Positions 48,609 to 60,290 of a stretch of DNA of 64,000 nucleotides are shown here, in pieces; within the stretch, counting starts at the first letter, position 1, and every line of letters begins with the position of its first letter. The translations under genes were made by a program, and so were the position numbers. Source of the stretch: Gnetum montanum (taxonomy: Eukaryota; Streptophyta; Gnetopsida; Gnetales; Gnetaceae); contig MNCI01030296.1 of assembly GCA_015680685.1 (NCBI GenBank), forward strand, positions 434,439-498,438. The letters run 5' to 3'. The notes beneath the pieces were generated by a model. That model saw only the letters and a program-made list of their open reading frames with translations, did no database searches and was not told the origin of the DNA.

Positions 48609-49440
48609 AGTACAAAGAGTATTGAGTCCCCTTGAAGTCACACCCTTTACAAACCTTTGAATCCTTCCTAATTCTAAAACTACCAAGGTCACTGATTGAT
48701 TAAAAGTTTCTTTAATGGAAGGAACCTCAAATTCCCAAAACAAGGAAAACTATAGAGTTCATTGGATGGGCAGATGACGTGGACTCATTGTCTGTTCCAT
48801 GAAAAATAAACCATGGCAAAGTCATCAAACATCAAAATTCAATAATAGAAACCAGACATCAACAATCACACATTAAGAACAAATCATCATTAGTAAACAG
48901 CAACAGTGGCATTGTGTCCTATGACAATAAAGCAAATTTATTAGTAAACATGAGGAAATACCATACTTAAATCAAATCAATCAAAGAAAAATATATAAGA
49001 AAATGTAAAATAGTTAAGAAAGTTCAAAGGTACCAAAGATGGTGTAAAATTAGAAAAATTTAAAAAAATCAAGAATTTGTAAAATAAACAATTTGTAAAA
49101 ATCAAAAACTTGAAAAACAAAAAGTAGAAAAATTGATAAGCCAGTTTGATGGTTAGCACAGATGGCCATCTCTCCCATGATTGAGTTGGAAAGAGGAAAT
49201 CCAAAAAATAGAACATGGTTATTCATCTGTTGAGGTGGTAGGTGTACTAGCCTATCTTGGTTCCAGGAAAGGCTTTACTTATTGGATGTTGACCAACTAC
49301 TTTCTATTCAAGCATTTAGGCTTGTAGATCAACATGGCCCTAGAGGGAAAGGTTTGATCAATTACATCAAGTCCCTCCCACAATGTTTGGAATTTTGTCT
49401 TTTGGGGTACATGTGTGGGGTTCCAGTAGAGAACCTTATC
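48609..49440 (-). other. 3' spacer of element 6 (outer part)
   Basis: Sequence between the integrase end and the solo LTR. The stretch at about 48980-49140 is A-rich (T-rich on the coding strand), as in elements 2 and 3. No gene was seen. Confidence 0.55.
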
Positions 49441-50330
49441 TCATGGCTGAAGTTTTACTTTCTTAATTCTAATGTCATAACATTGCTTACTGAATGCCTT
49501 GTTCACATCATTCAAGGATATGGCCACTAATTGATTTTCATCTAACATGTTCAGGTTGATTAATCTATCTTTTTGTGCTAGACTTAGGTCAAGATTTAGA
49601 TCACAAGCTGTTGAGAGTGTACAGAGCTTTAATTGAATCAAGAGTGCTGGAAGTTTTCCGTACACTAACTCATAGGGAGAATAGCTAATAGGAAGTTTCC
49701 AAGTTGAACGATAAACCCATAGAGCATCATTAAGTTTTGTACTCCAATTCTTCCTATATTTGCTAATGGTCCACGTTAGTATTTTTGTGATCTCTTGGTT
49801 GGTTACCTCTACTTGCCCATTGGCTTGGGGGTGGGAAGGTGTTGTTAATTTATGTTCTACCCCCAAGCATTGCATTAACTTTTTAAATGTGGCACCTGTG
49901 AAATGAGTTCCATTATCAGAAATTAGTGAATGTGGCACCCCAAACCTATTCACAATATTTTGTTATATAAATTTGGTAGCAATGGATGATGTACAATTAG
50001 TAATGGTTGCTACTTTTGCCCATTTTATGTAGTAGTCAATTGCTACTATAATATATGCCTTTTCATTGGGCATGGATGTGATGGGACCCATGAAGTCAAT
50101 GCCCATTATGTCAAAATGTTCTAGTGGTTGAATCCATTGTTGATGACCTTTCATGCAAGTGGTCATCCCCCCATCTCATTGACAATGTTCACAAGACTTG
50201 ACAAACTAGTGGGAATCCCTAAAGATTGTAGGTCAATAGTATCTTGCCATCAGGATTTTTATGGTTGTGCTTCTGCTTGCATAGTGGTCTCCACAAGGTC
50301 CTTCGTGAGCATCTTGGAGAATGCATAGTT
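49441..50330 (-). pseudogene. Integrase of element 6
   Basis: On the minus strand a zinc-binding end (CEHCQ near 50180) is followed by WIQPLEHFDIMGIDFMGPI (about 50085-50145; first catalytic Asp in GID). A stop lies at about 49960. The frame then stays open for 170 codons with SLISDNGTHFTGATFKKLMQ (second Asp) and HPQANGQVEVTNQEITKIL (catalytic Glu). All three D,D,E residues are therefore kept despite the frame break. The integrase inserts element cDNA into the host genome. Similarity to plant Athila/Tat integrases is strong. Confidence 0.85.
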
Positions 50331-50562
50331 GATGTTTGTCAAGGACACACCAGTGAATCAAGCCATCGACACACACCTTGTAAAGGTGTCTATTGATTTC
50401 CATGAAGTATTTGGCTTGATGAAGAAATTATTTCTTTTTTCTAAAATCCAAGTCTTGTGGCATCTCCTGAGTGAGAAGATAGGTGAAGATGTCATTATAC
50501 CATATTATTTTCATAGGTGTTTATCCACTTATTGCTCCTGTAAAGAGGAGTTCATTTGGAAA

Positions 50563-52300
50563 CTAATCAGAGAGTGGGCTCTCCTCCTTTTTAGTATCCC
50601 ATATTAAGCAAGAGAGATGGTTAGTGACCACATTTTTGGTCCCTTTTTGATCTACCATAGTGAGATCAAATTCCAACAAGATCACCAACCACCGTATAAC
50701 ACGAGGGCTCACTGTTGGCTTGTTCATGAGGAAGCGAATTGCACTATGATCTGTATGCACAAATACTTTGTAACCAAGAACATACTGCCTGAAATTTTTT
50801 AGTGTGTACACCACTACCATTAGTTCTTTCTCCATGGTGATGTAGTTTAACTATGCTTCCACAATGTTTCGACTCATGAAGTGGATGTAGTATGGACGTT
50901 TCTTATCATCCATCTATGTGACTACCACTTCCAAAGCATAGTTAGATGCATCTGTCATAATATGGAAAGGTCTAAACCAGTCTGGTGGCCATAGGATTGG
51001 TGTTTTCATGAGTTTTTCCTTTAATTATTGGAATGCATGTTCACATTCCTTGGTCTAGATCAAAGGTGCATCTTTCTTTGTAAGCTCTACTAACAGCTTT
51101 GCGATCTTAGAGAAATTCTCTATAAATTGTTGGTAGTAGCCAGTGTGTCCAAGGAATGACTGAACATCTTTAACGGTCTCTGGTTGGCATGTTATTCCTT
51201 GGATGACCCTTATTTTTTCTAGGTCTACCTCAATCCCTTTTTGTGAAATTTGGTGCCCTAGCACAATGCCTTCTTGGACGATGAGATGGCTCTTTTGCCT
51301 GTTGAGTAATAAGTTTGTCTCTACACATCTCTTCAGTACTTGCTCAAGTCAGTCCAAGGCTTGCTCAAAGGTAGCTGCATAGGTGGAAAAGTCATCCATG
51401 AAGACTTTAACACCACTACTGACCTATTGTTGGAAGATACTAAGGACCAAGCATTGAAATGTTATAGAGGCATTACATAGACCAAATGACATCTTACAAT
51501 ATGCAAAAGTCCCCCAAGAACTCATGAATGTTGTCTTCGCCTAATCTTCGGGTGCAATTTGAATTTGGTTATACCCACTATAATCATCCAAGAAGTTATA
51601 ATAACAATTGCCAGATATGGTGGCTAACACTTGATCTACAAATGGCAAAGAAAAGTGATCTTTAAATGTTGCCATATTTAACAGCTTGAAGTAGATGAAA
51701 TTTTCCATTTGCATCTCTCCCCTGGTACATTTACGAGTGGGCTAACCCACTTACTATCCACAATTGGATAGATGAACCCCACATTGAGGAGTTGCTCTAT
51801 CTCCTCTTTGATGATTTGCTTTAATTTGAGGTTTAGTTGCCTTTGCAGCTACCTTCTAGGCTTCATGGCTAGGTTAGTGTAGATGTGATGCTAACATATC
51901 TTTGGATCAATTCTTGTTAGCTCTGGATATGACCAAGCAAAGGTTGTTGACCATTTGTTCACCACTTTCAACAACTTTTCTTTTTGTTCAAGATCAAGTT
52001 TGGCATTAATTATGACTACTTTATGATTCTTTAAAAATACTCCATACTGGCCAGTAAAGTTTTTAGCTCTAAGGGCTTCTGCTTGAAGTGATCAGGGATT
52101 TCCAACTCTTCCCAACAGGTATCATCATCTTCATCAAAGAGTTGGAAATGAACTTGTTCAATTTTGTCCATGTCTTCAACATATGCATAGGTTAGGCTCT
52201 TAGCTGGCTCCATGCATATTGTGCTACTATCTAAATTAGCTATCAGCCACTGGGTGTCCTTCTTCTTTGTGGTTACTACGTACAGACACCTTTGAATGTT
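50563..52300 (-). pseudogene. Reverse transcriptase and RNase H of element 6
   Basis: The RT catalytic motif FMDD is at 51391-51402, followed by FSTYAATFEQAL. The thumb/connection part reads LGHQISQKGIEVDLEKIRVI and VQSFLGHTGYYQQFIENF (51055-51264). RNase H follows with YVLGYKVFVHTDHSAIRFLM and VDQKGTKNVVTNHLS (50563-50835). Stops and shifts separate these blocks. Together they would copy element RNA into DNA in virus-like particles. The upstream edge includes a 43-bp sequence duplicated across a single N at 52304, which breaks the frame artificially. Confidence 0.85.
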
Positions 52301-52347
52301 AATNTCTTCTTTGTGGTTACTACGTACAGACACCTTTGAATGTTAAT
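52261..52347. other. 43-bp exact duplication around a single N (likely assembly artefact)
   Basis: 52261-52303 and 52305-52347 are identical, with one N at 52304. This is how two contigs with an unmerged overlap look when joined with a minimal gap. Confidence 0.9.
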
Positions 52348-52349
52348 TT

Positions 52350-53450
52350 CTTATGCACACTGATTGCATGTCTTAATGTATGTACTCTTGATTTACCAAA
52401 TCTTTTGCACGCAATTGCACCCATTATCACTGTACGTGATGTATGGAATGTGCCTCTTCTCAATTTTTCCTACCTCATTTTCCTTGGATATTTCTAAAGA
52501 TAGGTCCCTTATGCCCATTCGTGTGTTGACAGTGCTTAACCAAGCTCTTCCCATAATGATGGGGAAGTCACTTTTGTAGTTGTCCACCTTGATTACCAGA
52601 AAATTAGCAGGATAGGATCACCCACAAACTATGGTCACAATGTCCTCTACTAATCTTAGAGGGACAATAATTGATTGATATGCTAATTCTAGATGAATGT
52701 TGCTCTTCTTGAGAGGTGGTAGGTTCTAGACCTTATGCATGTCATGGAATATGAGATTAACTCTAAAACTAAAGCTAAGAAGAGCCTTACATGATTCCTA
52801 TCTAATGATTTATAGATAAATGAGTGGACTTCCTGGATCAAATCTTTTGATAGGAAGATTGCTAGCCTTGATCTAGTTAGAAACAACATGAGTTAGCATC
52901 ACAGTACGGATCCTAGGCAGCACTTGGTTTGAAGGACAGTCAAAGGTGTTTAATGTAGAGGATGAGGGTGTTCGAGATGTAGGGTGATCAACCAGACTAG
53001 GTTGTGAGGGCTGGAGAGGACTGCTAGGTTGGAAGAAAGGTCTTTTTCTTGATCAATTATCCGAATCACTTGTTTGAAAAGCTGACTATGAGTTTACAGC
53101 CCTCATAGTATTTCGTTGTTGTGGCTATGAAGGAATCTCACCTTGCATGGATCGAGTAGGAGGTAACTGGGTTAAAGGTGGAGGTGCGTGTATAGACAGA
53201 TGTGGAGGGTGATATGGATATGGGTTTTCCCCTTGAGCAGATTATAAATGTGTTCGGTGATGCTCCGGAGGGTAATAGTGATGCTGAAATGATGTATGAC
53301 TTACAGAACTTCTAGGGGAGATGGGTTGTTGAACATAGTACTTGTATGGATCTAGTTGCCTATAAGGGTACTACTGCCTTGGTGGTTGCATTCCCCATGA
53401 TTGTGGTTGGTACCACTGTTGGTATTATTCGTAAGGTTGTGGAGGAGTTC
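52350..53450 (-). pseudogene. Protease region and Gag tail of element 6
   Basis: Minus-strand reading gives the Pro/Gln/Tyr-rich Gag tail (about 52920-53450), the protease (about 52680-52900) and the post-protease segment with DFPIIMGRAWLSTVNTRMGI (52393-52587). The protease active-site triplet is lost: the segment reads KALLSFSFRVNLI where element 1 reads KALLDSGFGVNLI. Several stops are present. Confidence 0.75.
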
Positions 53451-55354
53451 CACTTGGGCAGTAAGCTTGTTTTTGTTGCTGGAACTACCTTGAGGCAATC
53501 ATCTTGGAGCTTGCCTACATGCTAGGTGAGGATTTAATGCACTCATTCTAGACTCTTGCAAGTGTGACACTACAAGGCAACATCCCTTTGGATGTTCATA
53601 TTGATAGATGTCACATTCAGTTTCATCATCAGAGTCAGACTCCACAACTTCCTATGCTGTAGTAGCTCTGCCCTTACCTCTTTGGTAGGCATGTTCAACT
53701 TCTTTTCACCTCCTATGATTACAAGCATTATTTTACTTTTTGGATTCCTTAACAATCTTTAAAGTGGTTTGAAATTTTTCATCCAAAGAGTTCCATAACA
53801 TATCAACTTTGGTCAAAATGTCAAAAATAGATTTTTGAATGGGCAAGGTCTTTTTGTTCACCACTTCATTAAGTAGTGACTCCTCCTGATCGCAAAATCA
53901 GACCTCTCATTTTCTGATGGAAGGGTCCCTATTATACTCTTTAGCACTTTCCATTTTTTGTAGCTCACCTTCTTCTCTTGTTACTTGGTCAATTAGCCTT
54001 TGGATCTAATGAGCTCATAGTTGAGATAATCTTCCTTGGGCATACACCCTAAGGATTCTTCTTGTTTCTGCTTTGAGCCCATCTATGATGTGGCGAAGTT
54101 GTTCCCTCTGAGAATAATCATGGCCAAGGCATTGGTGTAAGAGTGAATAGTATCAGCCCATGGCAGCATCCAAGGGCTCATGTTCTCCTTGTTTCCAACC
54201 TTGGATTTGCCTTCTTAGATTAAACACTCTAGAGTACATTTGATATTTGTCATTAAATAGCTCTAGCATGGTACTCCATCTATGGATAGATTCCAACTCT
54301 AGGGACTAGTACCAACTTTTAGCTTCTTTGATGAGTGTCCATGGAAAAAGCTTGAGTTTCTGCCACTCGCTTTCTATGTTCTATAAGGTGTAGGCATCAT
54401 GAAAAGCTTTTAGATGTGTCTACAGATTAGACTTATATCCCCCCTCAAATCTTGGAATATTATTTATGTCTAGGTACTTGATCCGACCATTGTTCATATG
54501 CCTGGTTGGAATTTTAACTACCTTCGCAATGTTGAGCATACTTCGAGTCACCAATAGAGGTTTATCATCATCGCTGTGTTGATGATGCCGATGATGGTTT
54601 TAACTACCCCTTTAGTTTTGGTGGCCTTCACAATCATTATTGTCTTACTAATCACCTTTATCATGGTTCTTTCAATAATGGCTTTCATGAGAACTATCAG
54701 ATGAAGAGGAATGTTTGGAATCAGATGAAGAAGATGAAGAAGAACGTGGACCACCATCGCCACCATGGTGTCTACCACCACTCTTATGCTTATTGCAATC
54801 ATCATCCTTAGATCCCTTGCTATTGTGGTGCTTACTCGAGTCCCTACCTTGGCTATCACTTCTTTCTTAACCTAGTTTATGCTCAACGGATCGCAGATTC
54901 AGGTTCATACCCTCATCACCAGTATCAAGGGGTAGAGAATCTTCATGTTCAGACCTTTAGTAGGAGGATCCTCAATGTCATCTTAATTTAGTAGGAACAA
55001 GGTATTAGTATAATGTTTTCCCTTTGTAGCTTCATGGAGTTTCTCCTGACATTGATCTTGTTTGCATTGTGTTTCAGTGGGATAGTAGTTTCGAGTGTCA
55101 TAGCCATCCACAACGTATTCTTCTTGAAGATATGCTATGCCCAAGTTCTTAAGGGTTTTAAATAGCATCCTAGGCATAGATCAATTGAGGGACAACATGA
55201 CGTTACCCTCCATATCACACCATCACAGTTGTTCATCTTGATATAGGATGAAGGTGAAGTTCAGCACAAATTCATCTAGATAAGTGTATACCACCTTGCA
55301 TTCTTATGGGACTAGTGGTTCGGTATCTTTGTGCTTGTGAGAAGAAGAAGACAT
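53451..55354 (-). pseudogene. Gag of element 6
   Basis: The start is at an ATG at 55354 (MSSSSHKHKD). The N-terminal segment contains MPRMLFKTLKNLGIAYLQEE (about 55115-55177) and DGYDTRNYYPTETQ. A Ser/Asp/His-rich region follows (about 54560-54860), then the capsid domain (about 53950-54500), and near 53566-53604 the motif CDIYQYEHPKGCC. The coding frame is broken in many places. The order is the same as in elements 1 and 3, which supports a common ancestor. Confidence 0.75.
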
Positions 55355-55489
55355 TTTGCCAAACAAAAATAAAATTATCAATGTGTTTTTATAATTCTGT
55401 GTATAGTGGGAATGATATTGACCTTGAGGTTCGTATAACAATATTAATGGTATTCACCCAAACCTAAATAACACACATTCCACAAACAA

Positions 55490-55510
55490 ATTCCTCGGCA
55501 ACAACGCTAA
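55490..55510 (-). other. tRNA-Asp primer-binding site, element 6
   Basis: The plus strand reads TTCCTCGGCAACAACGCTAA up to the LTR tip, a mutated tRNA-Asp 3' end. It lies between gag and the 5' LTR as expected. Confidence 0.75.
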
Positions 55511-56447
55511 TGATGAGTGGTGAGGTACCCCTACGTCCAACCATATGAATCACAAAGCGTTTAGACGTGATCTAATCAAATTCCATGGGCTTTATCGTTT
55601 CCAGTGCACTAGTCCTTTAGGAGGTGAATCTAGCCCTAAGGTCAATCGTTGTCTTTCCAATTACACTTGTGATGTTCATTGGTGTGGTTAAGTGTAACTA
55701 AGATATCCAATTTTTATCATTGTGTGTTTCATAGTTTGGTGTTGAAAATGTAGATAAAAGAAATTTGATTAACTAATCTAAAATAACTAATTAACTAGTA
55801 TTTAACTAATCCTAACATAAGCATTTGATCCCACTTTCGGTGCACGTCCTGAACCCACGTATCCACTGCTAGGTGACCAAGTGCTATGCTACTAGATGTA
55901 CCAAGCAAAAACGCTATTGGGATTACCAAGCGAATACGTGTTATGCTCGAAGTGGTCGTACTTATGTGTTTAATCTATTTGGCTTAATTACTTCATTAAC
56001 ATAATACCTAGAAAATATTTAATAAGTAATTGAAAACATTTAATAAATAATTGAGAACATTAGTTACATAAATAAAATAGCTAATCTATACACAGTGCTG
56101 CAAGGTTTATTAGAAAGCTCGTCTTTATTGCCGCACACACTGTCATGCTCAAGTACAAGAATGCTTGAATAAAGATCCATACACTCAATGACTCCTACTG
56201 TAGGCACTTAGGGAAAAAATTGTAACTTTCAAATGGAAAAATTGTAAGAGCTCCGCTAAAACTACAATCTCTACATGTCGTAAATGCGACTACAAGCACG
56301 TATTTATAGTTGATTTTCAACACTGTGTCAACGGGGCCTTGTCGACGCATGGTAAGAAGCATCAACATGGCCTCATCAACAAGGCCTAGTCAATGAGGCC
56401 GCATTGACGAGGCCTCATCAACATAGCCAACTAAATGTGACTCATCA
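55511..56447 (-). repeat. 5' LTR of element 6
   Basis: 937 bp from TGATGAGTGGTGAGG to GACTCATCA. A minus-strand TATA box lies near 56300 (plus strand 'tatttatag'). U3 from about 56325 to 56425 is an array of short units (ggggccttgtcgacg, gaggccgcattgacgaggcc). Confidence 0.85.
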
Positions 56448-57543
56448 ATAATGATACCTTGAAATATGACTGAAACTAGCAATCCACAATGGATACGTCG
56501 AAAACATACCAAAGGGGTGTTGAATTCCAAGAAATGAATAATAAGTATTAAAAAATTTGAGAGTACATTAAATCATCACCATAGAAAACATACCAATGCT
56601 AAGCATGTACATAGAGAACATAACTCTAGGACAAGTTTTTAGTCAGTTGTGGGGTATGATGAAGTCTAAGTAAGTTAGTTGCATTAACGCATGCCCGCCG
56701 ATGTAGCCTCATTGACATATCCTTGGATGCATTGGTACATATGCATCAATACTAATCCTTCCTAAGCCTATATAAATGCACACACTAGCCATATTTATGG
56801 TATATTTGGTCATTACTCTAGTGATGCTTTTGCAGTTTTCTTCCATAGGACTTAGTGAAATTTCCATTTAAGTGCCCATAACATGGATTGAATTTATTGT
56901 ATGGAGTTTTATTTGAGTTCAAAATATACCTAGAAACTTTTACATGATGGAAATAAAATCGAGATTTCTTCTCTTCATTGCAGCACTTGAATTAGCATTT
57001 AGTTTACTTATAGGCATTTTACTTTACATTCACTTTACTTTTCTATATTTAAGAATTTAATATTTTATTCTATAGTAACATGAGTATGACCACTTCGAGC
57101 ATAATATACCAATGATTGGTAATCCTAGTAGTGAATACTTAGAATGCCTAGTAGTAAATACTTAGTAACCCATCGACATTAGTATAAGCTTAGAATGTAT
57201 ACAGAAAGTAGAAACGGATACTCTATGTTTAGGATAGTTTAGTTTACCTTTAGTTCCATTAATTAGTTAACATTAATCCTTCAATTACTTCATCTCTTAA
57301 TACTTTTAAAAATAAAAAAAATTATAAAATTATAAATACAAATATCTTACACCTCAATCACTCTTAGCCATATGGATGAAATTAACACAAGTGATGATTG
57401 GGAAGATAATGACTAGTAACCTCATATTTGACTATCTAAGATAATATCCACTTAGGTAGAAGGGGTCCATAGAATTTGATTGGATCACATGAACATGCTT
57501 GTGATTCATATGGTTTGGTGTAGGGACTACTCATTGCTTATCA
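56448..57543 (+). mobile_element. 3' end of a plus-strand Athila-like element (element 7)
   Basis: A 200-bp internal remnant, the polypurine tract CAGTTGTGGGGTA (56644-56656) and an 887-bp LTR (56657-57543) from TGATGAAGTC to GCTTATCA. The LTR has a TATA box (cctatataaatgc) at about 56765 and the GATG/CATT-type U3 motifs. The left part is cut where element 6 was inserted. Confidence 0.8.
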
Positions 57544-57821
57544 ATAAAAAACACAACAATTTTACTAAGTCTAGCTAAGGTCTTAGTTAAATTTTTAGCA
57601 TGAGACATGAAATAGGATGATTTTTTAAGGATGATCATGTAACATTGACACCAATGTTAGCATCACCTACCTTTGGCAAATTTTTGGCATTCATCGTAAA
57701 CTTATCTTTTGGCTTAAATTTTACCTCTCTCAATTCTTCAGTGATTAGTCTACATTAGTTCCAAGATGATAAGCATCAAGCTTAAGTAGTTTTGATAAAT
57801 TTCAAGAGATATGAGATAGAA
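57544..57821. other. Repeat-flanking sequence
   Basis: No gene. It includes a diverged block (about 57635-57700, 'caccaatgttagcatcacctacctt') that resembles the tandem unit to its right. Confidence 0.4.
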
Positions 57822-58325
57822 AATTTTTCTAAGTATGGATCACATTACACAATGTAAGCACCAACATCACCTACTTTAGTCAATTCTTTAGTGTGCTTCA
57901 TAAGTTTATATTTCAATGTAAAAAGTTTTCTAAGTGTGATTAGATGACACGACATGAGCATCAACATTACCTACCTTAGTTAATTTTCCAACACACTTCA
58001 CAAGTTTTTCTTTTCACTTAAAAATTTTTCTAAGTGTGACCAAGTGATATGGCATGATCATCAACATCACCACATTAGTGTCACCTACCTTAGTCAAATT
58101 TGCAGTAATATGTTAAACAAGAAATTTTTTTTAAGTATGGCCAATTGACATGATGTGAGCATTAGTGTCACTACATTAGCATCACCTATCTTTGTCAAAT
58201 TTGCAGCAACACATGAAACATGAAAATATTGCTAAGTATGGCAAGGTGATACAACATGAGCATTAGTGTCACTTACCTTAGTCAAATTTGCATTAGCATC
58301 ATTAATCTATACTTCAACTTTCAGT
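57822..58325. repeat. Tandem array, five units of about 101 bp
   Basis: Five diverged units start at 'ttctaagtRtgg' positions 57828, 57929, 58029, 58130 and 58231, giving periods of 101, 100, 101 and 101. Each carries 'caYtaRcatcacctaccttagtcaa'-like text. It lies upstream of a TATA box at about 58390. Confidence 0.85.
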
Positions 58326-58379
58326 TTCTAAAAAAAAAATCTAGTCAACTATACTTGACTTTAGGGTTAATTTTGAAAC

Positions 58380-58420
58380 CCAAGGCCTATAAATACTAGG
58401 CCAAAACCTCAATTAGAAGA
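58380..58420 (+). promoter_or_regulatory. TATA box of an LTR-like promoter
   Basis: GGCCTATAAATACTAGGCC is a TATA box inside a small palindrome, following the tandem array. The region downstream to about 59150 has no frame. Together they look like U3-R-U5 of an unassigned LTR. Confidence 0.45.
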
Positions 58421-58599
58421 TCGATTTCTTGAGATCCAAGAGCCCTTTTTGAATTTCAAGAGATTTAGAGCACCAACACTTGCATCCATTGCATCACCTG
58501 CATACTCCATAGCCACCTCAATGCAACCTGTAGTCTACAAGCTCAATCTTGATGTTAAGTTACCTACGACACACATTGATAGTAGCATCAATGTCACCT

Positions 58600-58745
58600 A
58601 AATAAGCACCAACATTAGTATTACTTGCACTAGTATTAGAATCTACACAGTGCCAACATCAGCTACACTAATGTTAAAATCTACACTGTGCCAACATCAC
58701 CTACTTTAATGTTAGAATTTTTTTAGTACCAGTGTCACTTGTAAG
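58600..58745. repeat. Short-period repeats (38-44 bp) downstream of the TATA box
   Basis: Blocks starting 'ccaacat' at about 58610, 58653 and 58691 are followed by similar 'ctaNtgttagaatctacac' text. Confidence 0.55.
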
Positions 58746-59309
58746 ACAATTCATAAAAATAGCTCCTTTTGGCCCCAAGTCAACTCCAATAGGCACTGAA
58801 GGCTTCTTCATTCATATCTACACTCACTAGAGGTTAAAATTCAACATGAAAATTGTTAATTTGCTCATAAATTGAGTTTCTAGTCTTAATTTTATTTCAT
58901 ATTTTGTGGTCTTCTACAATTATAGCACATGACCCTCCCTAGAAGGTAAACTCTTTTTGTCTATTTAATTAAGCATTTTCATTTTATGAGAAGAGAACTT
59001 AAACCCTTTCTCAAACATTAGATTTCTCATTTCATATTATTTTTTACTTATTTTCAATACTTATAATTTATTTTACATCACTCATATTCCCTTGTTTTTT
59101 TAACATTAATTTCATCATTATTTAATCATTCCCCTATCAATTCTACACTAGATGATAGGCTAAGTCTATATTCAATTTAAAGTTCATATTCTTTGTTTTC
59201 ATGATTATTGATATATTCATGGTTACATTGTTCTAAAGACTATTTATGGTCATAAATTATATGCTTAATATCTAATTCATGGAGGTGTTTTCATATATAG
59301 AAATAGTTC
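58746..59309. other. AT-rich sequence without recognised gene
   Basis: No coding feature. It probably belongs to the same LTR-like segment or to spacer sequence. Confidence 0.35.
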
Positions 59310-60018
59310 TAGGTAAGATTATGTCAGATAGAGATCCTAAGTTCACTTCTATATTTTAGCAGTCTTTTTAGAAGAGTCTTGACTTTATGCTAAATCTTAG
59401 CTTAGTGTATTAGCCTAAGGAAGATGGTCAAAAAAAGAGCATGAATTAGATTTTAGAGGATATGCTTTGAGCATATTCTTTCGACTATATAAACAATGAT
59501 TAGGCTAGCTTGAAAGTAGCATCATACGAAGTGTTGTATGGTATACCTTGTTGTATACCTCTTTGTTGGGATTCCATAAAGGACATATAAAGGACTAGGA
59601 AAGACATCATTGATGAGATTATAAAATAGATTAATAATTTCAAAGAAAAACTATAGGTAGTGCAAGATAGATATACAAAGCATGCCAATAACATGAGGCA
59701 ACCATCAAAGTTGAGTGTTGTTGATCAAGTTTTCCTCAAGGTTTCACCCTTGAAAGAGATTATGAGATTTGGTAGAAGAGGAAAGTTAGCTCCTTGCTAC
59801 ACTGGTTTCTTTCTACTTTTAAGAAAAACTAAAGAAGTTTCCTATCATCTTAACCTGCCATAATATTTGTAATCAATTTATAATATGTTTCATGTTTCTA
59901 TTATGAGGAAGTATCTTGCAGATCCTAGTCATTGGATAGATTAGTAAGATATTAAGCTTCAACATGATGGCAATTTTGTAGAGTGACTAGTTAAGATTAT
60001 TAACAAGATGGAGATAAA
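59310..60018 (+). pseudogene. Chromovirus integrase C-terminal part
   Basis: Plus-strand reading gives MSDRDPKFTSIF (second catalytic Asp region, about 59320-59355), then KEDGQKKSMN-ILEDML, EVLYGIPCCIPLCWDS (about 59530-59575) and VVDQVFLKVSPLKEIMRFGR (about 59715-59780). It continues with GKLAPCYTGFF and a HVSIMRKYLADPSHWID-like phrase (about 59890-59945). This is the usual order of a plant chromovirus integrase ending before the chromodomain. Stops are frequent. The upstream pol is missing. A SINE at 60019 separates it from the chromodomain. Confidence 0.8.
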
Positions 60019-60160
60019 GTGGAACAGGGGTGTTGGAACCTCAAAACAATTGTAATATAGTTTAATTAGGACTTTATAACTTAGCATTGGTTGCCAAAAT
60101 TGAACCCATGACTTAAAGATTTTAAATCAAGAGTATTACCATTAGGCTAACACCTCATTG
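60019..60160 (-). mobile_element. tRNA-derived SINE (family B) inserted at the chromodomain
   Basis: A 142-bp insert between direct repeats at 60000-60018 and 60161-60179 (16 of 19 identical, GATGGAGA shared). On the minus strand it has TTAGCCTAATGGTAATACTC (box A) and GTCATGGGTTCAATTTTGG (box B). Confidence 0.85.
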
Positions 60161-60290
60161 TTAATAGGATGGAGAGAAAATTGAGGAGTCAAGTCATTCT
60201 AATGATAAAGGCTATTTGGAAATGACATGAGTGCATGAAGAAACATGGAAAGTGGAGAAAGATCTATATATTACATATCCCAAGATCTTT
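60161..60290 (+). pseudogene. Chromodomain remnant of the chromovirus
   Basis: The frame resumes after the SINE. It has HEETWKVEKDLYITYPKIFQ (about 60233-60292), matching the C-terminal helix of integrase-linked chromodomains, which target insertion by binding modified histones. The N-terminal strands are decayed. Confidence 0.65.

Larger units (their letters stand above)
42318..56447 (-). mobile_element. Element 6: near-complete Athila-like Ty3/gypsy element
   Basis: Minus-strand order is 5' LTR (56447-55511), tRNA-Asp primer site, gag, protease, RT, RNase H, integrase (to about 49441), a long spacer, an extra coiled-coil ORF (46332 to about 43560), a polypurine tract (43241-43252) and a 3' LTR (43240-42318). 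About 700 bp belong to a solo LTR inserted at 47913, leaving roughly 13.4 kb. The two LTRs are the most alike pair in this region, although they differ at perhaps 15-20% of sites by eye, mostly as transitions. Flanks TTAAT and ATAAT agree at 4 of 5 bases. All ORFs carry stops. An alternative reading is two related elements side by side. Confidence 0.75.

Noticed and set aside
48007-48743. Two open frames of 202 and 242 codons
   Set aside because: They consist almost wholly of N from the assembly gap.
54548-54859. 103-codon Ile/Val/Met-rich frame that could look like a membrane protein
   Set aside because: Alternative frame of the Ser/Asp/His-rich part of Gag in element 6.
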